A stretch of DNA of 64,000 bases, taken from assembly GCF_037126465.1 (NCBI RefSeq), contig NC_088204.1, positions 64,789,807 through 64,853,806 of the forward strand. The letters are read 5' to 3'. The notes under the pieces are model-generated. The model was given only the letters and a program-made list of their open reading frames with translations, was not told where the DNA came from and ran no database searches. The DNA comes from Ornithodoros turicata (lineage: Eukaryota; Arthropoda; Arachnida; Ixodida; Argasidae). The first letter of the stretch is position 1, and the number at the start of each line of letters is the position of its first letter. This document shows, piece by piece, positions 58,364-64,000 of the stretch. The position numbers and the translations under genes are program-made.

Positions 58364-59774
58364 TATTTTACACCTTTAAAGGTGTGAAACGATTTAGAGT
58401 GTACACGGAGATTTTGTTTTTTCTCTCCCACAGGGAAATGTCTTCGTAAGTGACTGGGAAGCAGGGCGGCCAGTACGTTACTCGCGTCTCCGGATTCGAA
58501 GGATTCATGTATTTGCGGTATCTAGAATAATCGTTTGGGTTATTCCTCAACGGATGCAAGAGTGCCAGCACGCTATACTTGAAACACTCGTTTTCGTGAT
58601 TCGGCGGAAGTTTGACGTTTGTGAGAGTCTTTCGTTTTCTTTTTAGCAGCTCGGGAAGCTCGATCGTGCACCCAATCCGCTTCGGTTTTAAGCGCGTTAG
58701 TTTTAAGTCGACACATTGGACGTCGTTCGAGGTGAAACCAGACCCTTCTCTCGCATAGTTTTCTACGCGTTGTGAGGATTCTGCGATAGCAGCATTTATC
58801 GCGCCTTCGATTTCTTGACGGTTATGAACCACTCTCATGTGAAGGTTCACGTGAAGGAGATGAGAAGTCAACCCGTCGGCTCCGTCCTTAACCATGAGCG
58901 CTTTCGAGCACAGACAAAATTTGAAAGGCATGGGATATGCTTCGAGGACGCGCGTGATTACTGGAGCTATGCTCGGTAGATAGAGTCGCAAATCGTCGAC
59001 GTTGTCGTCGTGCGGGGAACAGAGAAGCGTGTACCTAGTAGCCGTTCCGTCAAATGCCTCATCTGTGACAAAGAAAGGAAGGAATCGTCTCTCCGTGACG
59101 GAGGGATGATGCTCTACGACGTGTTCTCTCAATTCAACGATTCTACGACCCTGGACAGGCTCAGCTTCGTTTCGAAATTCTGGGCTTGCATCTGGTGATT
59201 CATCTCGAACCCTACCAGACAGAGGAATGAAATCTGCATACGACTGATCCCCATCCCACATGAGCAATTCGTCTGCATTGTCATGTCCATCTAGGGGTTC
59301 GTCGTCGTCCGTTTCAGGTATTACGAAAGGCGGACTACTGACTCTGTCGTCGTCGTCGTCGTCGTCATCTGAAAGGACGACTGGGCTATTACCGAGATTC
59401 TCTATTCTAGCTTCGTGCTCTCTTTCTACGGCCACGAGCATGGCATCGATGGGGTCGTACTGACATACGAGACAGCGTGGCACTGCGGTCAAACAAAATC
59501 AGCACGAGATTTCCTCTCACGAAACAATGCTCACTTTTCCCTTCAGTTGAGGAACGCTTGAGATTGATGATGATGACAGAGGATGGGGTGAGTCCCTGTG
59601 TGTGTTCAGTGTCATGCGGTGACAGCGGCTATTGGTTCCTGAAAAAACAATGCTATACATAGAATACACTCTCACAGCAGAGACGGTCGACTTACATTTT
59701 GGTCCACGAAACGCCTCGTGTCGTGGATGGGTGCCCCTCGTGGGCTTTCGATCAATCGTCGTAGAACCAGCGCA

Positions 59775-59783
59775 CCTTTTATA
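59775..59783 (-). promoter_or_regulatory. TATA box for the PolB transcript
   Basis: On the minus strand, tataaaagg lies about 290 bases upstream of the open PolB frame. A splice donor (aaaatgtaagtcg, about 59690) and an acceptor (gaccgcag, about 59485) between them suggest a spliced leader exon. Confidence 0.5.
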
Positions 59784-59979
59784 GTCGCTACACCGCTCTC
59801 CTCCTCCTCGCATTGCGACGGTGTCGTCTGTACTTTGACCACCCCGCCTTCCGTCTTTCGCGCCTTTTTGCGATGTCGCATATGACAATGATAATACCAT
59901 CGACGTTGAATAAAACATTACACTATTTTCTAGCTAACACTCTGGGCCGACTTGTATATGACGACGAGAAGACCCAGAG

Positions 59980-60052
59980 TGGGATTCGAACCCAGGATCC
60001 TTCTACACTGGGCGCGACACACTAGCCACTAGTCTAATTCGTACTGCGTGAC
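59980..60052 (-). repeat. tRNA-like sequence, not a functional tRNA
   Basis: The minus strand reads agtggctagtgtgtcgcgcc ... ctgggttcgaatccc, a good B-box and T-loop with A-box-like residues. The acceptor ends do not pair and the T stem has a C-C mismatch, so this is a tRNA relic or SINE head. It lies between the divergent PolB promoter and the repeat array. Confidence 0.45.
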
Positions 60053-60090
60053 GTTTTTCGTATTGCGGGGTTCGTGTATACACACGTCAC

Positions 60091-60300
60091 AACATGTTCA
60101 AACACGTCCAAACATGTTCAGACATGTTCAGTGACGTCACAACATGTTCAAACACGTCCAAACATGTTCAGACACGTTCAATGACGTCATAGAGAGGGTG
60201 AGAGGAACGAGTGTGTCCAGGGGCGACTTCGACGGTTCGCCGCCCGTGTCTGAACACGTCTTAACATGTCCAAACACGTTCAATGACGTCATAGGGAGTG
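60091..60300. promoter_or_regulatory. 10-bp-phased decamer array with CRE palindromes
   Basis: A 50-bp unit occurs twice (60091-60140, 60141-60190): aacatgttca, aacacgtcca, aacatgttca, gacatgttca or gacacgttca, then (g/a)tgacgtca(c/t). A third, shorter unit is at about 60255-60290. Decamers of type (a/g)(a/g)acatgttc match the p53-family half-site rule, and tgacgtca is a full cAMP-response element. The last unit lies about 30 bases upstream of a TATA box (60317), so this is a likely enhancer/promoter of the 60361 gene. Factor identity is inference. Confidence 0.7.
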
Positions 60301-60316
60301 AGAGGCAAAGCTTTAC

Positions 60317-60322
60317 TATAAA
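60317..60322 (+). promoter_or_regulatory. TATA box for the 60361 gene
   Basis: tataaa 39 bases before the ATG at 60361, the same distance as at the 52473 gene. Confidence 0.6.
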
Positions 60323-60360
60323 TGTCGAAGCGAACGTTCGATCGTCATTCTCGTGCCATC

Positions 60361-60616
60361 ATGATCAGCTTGGTAGATCCTCGTAAGTAATACCCATGAC
60401 GTCATCATCGTCGAAATGTTTGAAGAGTTTCCCAGTGTACAACACTTTTGCTGCGCGTGAAGTCGGTTTTTTCCCGCCTCACATATTTCGGGAGATTGGC
60501 AGCGCCCGCTTCTTCTGCACCAATTGCGGTGGATTGTGGTCCAAAGGTACGCTTCCTGGTTATTTTTTAATACGTTCTATAACCAGTCACATTTTTTTTC
60601 AGAGCAAAAGCATTAG
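60361..60616 (+). CDS. Spliced mini-gene 1 with CGGLWS motif, unknown
   Basis: Three exons are proposed: 60361-60382, 60436-60546 and 60603-60616, with introns of 53 and 56 nt having gtaagt/cccag and gtacgc/ttttcag borders. Phases agree and give about 48 codons. The middle exon carries FREIG and FCTNCGGLWSK. A paralogue at 62524-62835 has FLRIG and CRCGGLWSR, also split by a phase-1 mini-intron. The CxxC/CxC next to GGLWS could bind metal, but two Cys alone do not make a full site unless the protein dimerises. No signal peptide or membrane segment. TATA upstream, AATAAA downstream (about 60640). Transcription is supported only by these signals. Confidence 0.6.
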
Positions 60617-60635
60617 ACGGACCGATGGGATGACG

Positions 60636-60800
60636 CCGAAATAAATCATGTAAAAATAAAACGTTCAAAAATAAATCTCTTAAATATCAAATTTGCAAAA
60701 TAAACTCTTCAATATAAATCATGAGAAAATCCACGCTGTCGAAATAAACTCCGAAAAATAAACTTTGAAGAATAAACGCTTCGAAATAAATCTTTTAACA
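60636..60800 (+). repeat. Array of about ten AATAAA/ATAAAC motifs
   Basis: Motifs such as gaaataaatc, aaaataaac and gaataaacgc recur every 12-25 bases. The array begins right after the stop of mini-gene 1 and could act as a redundant polyadenylation region. An inverted relative occupies 62290-62450. Confidence 0.7.
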
Positions 60801-61234
60801 TCCATCGTCCCTGATTCGTGGACAGCCGACGACTCTACGTCCGCCGCGGAAAATAGTACCCTCCTCGCGCTTGGGGCTAGCCAGGGCTATAACTGTGAAC
60901 GAGGATTTCGGTACACTGGAAGTAGGTTGTCTGTCTGTGTGTGATCCGTGATCAGTTTTGCCAACTTAGTGGGGGGGGCTGATATCATTCGGAATGACGG
61001 ATATTCGGTGACGTTCTGTTTTAGCAGTTCAAGTAAAGCGCGACATCGGTGTAATATAGTCTAATATAGAGCCGACTATCAGGAGAGTTTGGCCATTCTT
61101 TGGTATGTTTTCTGATTTTGCGTTTCTCTTTTTCGTGTGCGTGCGCGCTTTGTTGGCCTTTCTTTTACCAGTGCGAATGACCGTCGCCGCGCAATCCGTC
61201 CACAGCGCTCAGCTGGCTCAAGGATCAAGAGCAC
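60801..61234. other. No recognisable gene
   Basis: Nothing supported between the AATAAA array and the next element. Confidence 0.5.
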
Positions 61235-62091
61235 ACCTGGGTAAATTACTTCTAAAATGTAATTAAATTACATTACTCCAGTTAGAATTTAATTAAATGA
61301 CACTACTCATTACTGCAATTGAAACGTAATAAAATTACATTACAATTACTACGAAAAAGCAATGACATTACAATGTCATTACTTTACCATTATTGGCATA
61401 CATGTTCCCGAGTTTGTGGAAGGCACAAGGGACACACAAGTTGACGAAACTTGCCTTCCCAGAAATTCGAGGAAAAAAATGTATGCTTACAATGCATCAA
61501 CAGTTAGCTTGTACTCTTCTATTTGTCTCTTCTACATGTCATGCTAGTGTGCCGCGTATGACGTATCGTTCCACAATGTAGAGACGAAGGAGACACAATG
61601 TATCACGACAACAGGAAAATGGGGCTACTTGTCAGGAGGATGGGGCCCGCAAATAATGGTACTCCAGGGCTACAAACCGTTGACCTAACAACGTTTGTTT
61701 GTAGGCGCCCTGCCTAAGGAAAGTGGCTCGTCGAAGGGAATTGACGTTCCACGTGCCGATTGAGTGTGTCACCGTTCATAGTGCCGTTGGAATTCTTTTC
61801 ACTCGCGAGTCCCCCAACTCTCTTTCTGCCAAGTGCCAATACAGAACACACACTCGATTCTTTTGTAAAAAGTAAGGAGTAATGTCATTAAAATTACAGC
61901 CCAAATGTAATTAAATTACATTACAAATTACCTAATATCAAAAGTGATGCATTACATTACAAATTACCTAATATCTAAGTAATGCATTACATTACAAATT
62001 ACCAGAAAAAGTAATTCATTACTGTAATTTGATTACTATAATTTCTGTAATTACTGTAATTTCATTACAGTAATGCTATTACTACCCAGGT
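61235..62091. mobile_element. acctgggta-ended MITE with gtaattacattac repeats
   Basis: The ends acctgggtaaatta and (inverted) tactacccaggt are followed inside by dense copies of aattacattac and its inverse (61255-61380 and 61880-62080). The middle has no recognisable protein. No clear target duplication could be identified, so the superfamily is left open. Confidence 0.6.
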
Positions 62092-62289
62092 ATGATCAAG
62101 TGTGCGTGTCCTGTATTCATACGCGCATCGTCGTCGTCACTTTTAAGCTGGATATTTCGAAATCCTAAGTTGTTATGTAGTTGATAACAATACAAACATG
62201 AGTAAGAAACATCATAATAGCATGTTTCGCCGAAAAGAACATCGTGTCGCCCATACGGCTATCACTACTATGATACGGAGCGTTACCTT

Positions 62290-62450
62290 CCTAAGCCTAA
62301 CCATGATTTATTTTAACAGCGTTTATTTTGAGGACGTGTATTTTTAAACGGTTTATTTCAGAAAATGAATTTCGAAGGGTGGAATTTTAAGCGTGGATTT
62401 TTTAATGTTTTATTTTAAAAGATTTATTTCGGCGTAAGCCAGACCGATTG
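62290..62450 (-). repeat. Inverted AATAAA array
   Basis: On the minus strand gacgccgaaataaatc-like sequence is repeated, inversely matching 60625-60800 (both start next to ggaccgat/cagaccgat). On + it reads tttattt and lies just upstream of mini-gene 2. Confidence 0.7.
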
Positions 62451-62523
62451 ATTCGCCCGTTTCTCGGCTGTCGGACGGTACCGTTCGACGTACGTTGCGA
62501 AGGACTTCGACTATTGAAGGAAG

Positions 62524-62835
62524 ATGGAGAAGATGGACCATCAGTGTCACTCTGTGACTGAAGAAGATTGTACGTGTGTGTGTGTTTGAGATATAAAAAC
62601 ACGCGTTTCTGACACTCCTTTCGTCGCAGATTACGAATGGCTACTGACGGGAGATCTACCTCTGGTCCTAACCTTCAAGCCTCCTCCGAAGACCTTCTTT
62701 TTGCGGATCGGCGATCAACTGACCACTTGTCGCTGCGGTGGGCTCTGGTCGAGAAACCCCAGCCATTGGTTAGACTCGAGCCTTCGTCCGTATTTGGGCT
62801 GTCTTCCCGGCTACGAAACCAAAGCTGGAGCTTAA
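62524..62835 (+). CDS. Spliced mini-gene 2 with CGGLWS motif, unknown
   Basis: Exons 62524-62569 and 62630-62835 with a 60-nt intron (gtacgt ... cgtcgcag). The phase fits, giving 83 codons. Exon 1 reads MEKMDHQCHSVTEEDY-like residues. Exon 2 carries YEWLLTGDLPLVLTFKPPPK, then FLRIGDQLTTC, then RCGGLWSRNPSHW. The motif F-(L/R)-(R/E)-IG-5/6 residues-C-1/2 residues-CGGLWS is shared with mini-gene 1, so the two are paralogues. AATAAA follows at about 62848. No signal peptide or membrane segment. No known family comes to mind; a short metal-binding or interaction motif is possible. Confidence 0.62.
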
Positions 62836-62890
62836 TTCATGTGTAACGAGAAATAAAAAAAAGGTTGTCTACTCTCATTCCGTCTCAGTC

Positions 62891-63277
62891 ATGACGCCCG
62901 AGCAGAGGTTTGCCACCTTTGTGCAAACGCGAATGTATCGGGACTTGCTGCGATTACGTGATTATATTCACGGCGATAGCTGCGAGGGAGACTTTCGCTC
63001 GATTCTCAAGACGATACCCTTACGTCTGTTCACTGTCAGTGGGAAGATTGCAAAGAAAATGAAGCGTTTCATAGATTACAAGCTCGAGCTGTTGGAAAAG
63101 TATAGACGAGGAGAGACAGTCGACCCGTGTCTCATCAACGCGGGTTTCAACCGATCTATCGTCCGTCGCTACTGGCTTCTCCACACATCCCTCGACGTCA
63201 CGGTGCAGACCGGCGACGACGAGCGTCGGGTCAGCACGTTGGAAGATCGTCTCGCAGGCGTCTTGTGTATGTCGTGA
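62891..63277 (+). CDS. Conserved LINAGF protein of unknown function
   Basis: 128 residues, intact, MTPEQRFATFVQTRMYRDLL at the start. It has a basic middle (KIAKKMKRFIDYKLELLEKY) and the signature LINAGFNRSIVRRYWLLH. The AT-rich relatives at 14385-14645 and 16968-17294 share the N-terminal EQ-F and the LINAGF-R-I-R-H block, so the family is conserved across lineages. Basic and helical, compatible with nucleic-acid binding, but no motif proves it. It is convergent with the protease gene, whose end lies 20 bases away, with a shared aataaat region between them. Confidence 0.72.
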   Translation: MTPEQRFATFVQTRMYRDLLRLRDYIHGDSCEGDFRSILKTIPLRLFTVSGKIAKKMKRFIDYKLELLEKYRRGETVDPCLINAGFNRSIVRRYWLLHTSLDVTVQTGDDERRVSTLEDRLAGVLCMS

Positions 63278-63296
63278 AAAAATAAATAGACTATTT

Positions 63297-63653
63297 TTAC
63301 GAAAGGAGTTCGCTCACGAGGAAACGTTTTATTGTTTCGTCATTCTCTTCGAGGTTACAGGAAAACATGGATACACAATTTTTCAAGCTGTAGCGTTTCG
63401 ACATGCGCGTGGCTACGTAGATACAAAAAAGCCCGCAGTAAGGCGAAAAGGGTGATTGAATACACTTGTCGTTATACTCGTCCACTGCAGGTAAAGTCCT
63501 TCGAAGGCTTGCTTCGATGGGGGGAAGTCCGTAGCTGTCGAAAAACACGGCAGACCCGTCGTAGTTTTTCAGATGGAGCACCCAGTGCTGCCCGCGAGTT
63601 CCACGTTCCAACACACGTTCCGACACGAGTTCCAAGATGTCGCTCTCGTACAT
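63297..63653 (-). CDS. Adenain-like cysteine protease of Polinton B
   Basis: 118 codons from the Met at 63653. The catalytic set of adenovirus-type (C5/C48) proteases is visible: His in GQHWVLHLKN (about residue 23), the acidic residue in VFFDSYGLPP (about 39), and Gln with Cys in SPFSPYCGLFCIYVATR (about 68-76). The usual N-terminal segment before the catalytic His is short, so the start may lie upstream or the N-terminus may be trimmed. It starts 7 bases after the capsid gene stop on the same strand, so the two may be co-transcribed. It would process virion precursor proteins during maturation. Confidence 0.82.
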   Translation of the reverse strand: MYESDILELVSERVLERGTRGQHWVLHLKNYDGSAVFFDSYGLPPIEASLRRTLPAVDEYNDKCIQSPFSPYCGLFCIYVATRMSKRYSLKNCVSMFSCNLEENDETIKRFLVSELLS

Positions 63654-63659
63654 CTTTTC

Positions 63660-64000
63660 TTATGAGAAGGTGACCGTACGGTCCTTGTCGACGCACATGA
63701 GCTTGGGACACTCGGAAATCAAGAGGACGGTGACCGCGTGTGGAAGGGCTTTAGCGAAGCGTAATTGCAGGCGAACGTTTCCTTTTCGCCACTCGTTCAA
63801 ATGCGAAGGAGAAGAACACTTGTCCATGTCCAAGTTGAAGTAGAGGAGGAACCCGTTCGTTTTAAATCGCTCGTAGCTATACTTGAAATGTTTCTCACCC
63901 AGTTCTTGCAAGAAGTTAAAGTAGGGAATTTTGACGAGGTCGTTCTGAAAGTCGTACTCGGCTCGCACTTGCTGGCCGTCCACGGAGAGCATCGAATGAG
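63660..64000 (-). CDS. Major capsid protein C-terminus (Polinton B), runs off the window
   Basis: The minus-strand frame is open to the window end and closes at 63660. LSVDGQQVRAEYDFQNDL, then FLLYFNLDMDK, then RKGNVRLQLRFAKALPHAV and ISECPKLMCVDKDRTVTF, match the C-terminal part of Polinton/adintovirus capsid proteins (the VDGQQV, FA-ALP-AV-V and E-D--R blocks). The first jelly roll must lie beyond 64000. The gene belongs to the GC-rich lineage and is not the missing half of the AT-rich capsid gene at 50307-51014, which is on the other strand. Confidence 0.75.
   Translation of the reverse strand, partial: HSMLSVDGQQVRAEYDFQNDLVKIPYFNFLQELGEKHFKYSYERFKTNGFLLYFNLDMDKCSSPSHLNEWRKGNVRLQLRFAKALPHAVTVLLISECPKLMCVDKDRTVTFS

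Larger units (their letters stand above)
56149..58400. mobile_element. tacacc-repeat TIR element, 2.25 kb, inserted in PolB
   Basis: The ends actctaaatcgttttacacc and (inverted) tttacacctttaaaggtgtgaaacgatttagagt are followed outward by gtac on both sides (56145-56148 and 58401-58404), a 4-bp duplication, though the gtac palindrome leaves one or two bases of ambiguity. Subterminal zones are dense in tacacc and ggtgt. It carries one open frame (56811-57257) and a nested pogo-like MITE. The superfamily is not recognised. Confidence 0.8.
53281..59492 (-). pseudogene. PolB: Protein-primed family B DNA polymerase of Polinton B, split by an insertion and a frameshift
   Basis: Three minus-strand pieces in order: 59492-58405, 56144-55460 and 55410-53281. 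N-terminus: acidic run of eight Asp, then a family-typical block ending WERKNKISVY. Middle: finger YFYCERCTSSYGTREALQQH, ExoI FAVLDTESVL, HNH-like CEFCGIEF...CDTC. C-terminal piece: ExoII VHNLQYDLSSL, ExoIII VTLDACQLCDVV, Pol A LDVNSLYPYAM, Pol B KTMSNSTFGKSI, Pol C IYSDTDSIIF. All catalytic residues are present, so 3'-5' proofreading and polymerase sites once worked. Breaks: the 2252-bp element at 56149-58400 and a frameshifting 32-bp partial repeat at 55411-55454. The start is unclear because a TTG opens the frame and an intron is likely upstream. Confidence 0.9.

Noticed and set aside
59517..59918. 133-residue minus-strand frame upstream of PolB
   Set aside because: It spans the TATA box and a likely intron; better explained as leader region.
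59980..60052. Functional tRNA gene on the minus strand
   Set aside because: B-box is good but the acceptor stem does not pair and the T stem has a mismatch.
60091..60190. CRISPR-like array
   Set aside because: The repeats are contiguous phased decamers without unique spacers in an animal-type locus; a regulatory array fits better.
61362..61581. Short frames inside the acctgggta element
   Set aside because: About 60 residues each, no recognisable domain.
43071..64000. A single intact Polinton
   Set aside because: Two different capsid genes on opposite strands and a sharp change in composition make one intact element unlikely.

Overview
The window reads as gene-poor, transposon-dense animal chromosome, most likely from a tick or another arachnid. 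The case for a tick is a tRNA-derived SINE of the Ruka type (20445-20766, identified from memory of that family), I-clade and L1/Tx1-like LINEs, CAGTGGCG-type MITEs, THAP and P2RX7-like fragments, and abundant TIR elements. I see no clear single-copy host gene. Nearly every recognisable coding stretch belongs to a mobile element, and most are broken.

Layout. 1-6.6 kb: MITE-like pieces and a small foldback retroposon. 6.6-8.3 kb: a truncated LINE next to a copia integrase fragment and a hAT-like MITE. 8.3-13.5 kb: a decayed CR1-like LINE tail and a BED-finger-like exon. 13.578-21.071 kb: a 7.5 kb non-autonomous Polinton/Maverick (here A1) with an exact 6-bp target duplication and a long internal inverted repeat. 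21.07-23.7 kb: copia reverse transcriptase and LTR, split by a mariner-like element that itself carries a foldback retroposon. 24-29 kb: an L1/Tx1-like LINE. 29-33.8 kb: a THAP exon and a MITE with tacacc repeats. 33.87-39.995 kb: a second mariner-like element containing a full-length but mutated I-clade LINE. 40-43 kb: sparse sequence with a P2RX7-like exon.

The right third is Polinton/adintovirus-like DNA. A2 (43.071-51.014 kb) is AT-rich and on the + strand. It carries a packaging ATPase, two small conserved proteins, a chromodomain integrase, a minor-capsid-like protein, a core-like protein and the N-terminal half of a major capsid protein. Most of these genes have frameshifts or stops. 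B (about 52.4 kb to the window end) is GC-rich and better preserved: an unknown protein, protein-primed DNA polymerase B (-), two short spliced genes sharing a Cys/CGGLWS motif, another unknown protein, an adenain-like protease (-) and the C-terminus of a major capsid protein (-). Together they form a typical virus-like set: protein-primed replication, integration, packaging, maturation protease and a double-jelly-roll capsid. A1, A2 and B share relatives of the two unknown proteins, so they belong to related lineages.

The most unusual observations are in B: the pair of mini-intron genes with the CGGLWS motif, a 10-bp-phased array of p53-like decamers and CRE palindromes just upstream of the first, and inverted arrays of AATAAA motifs around them. 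A1 looks like a snapback-type deletion derivative of a protein-primed replicon. All family assignments were made by eye from motifs.
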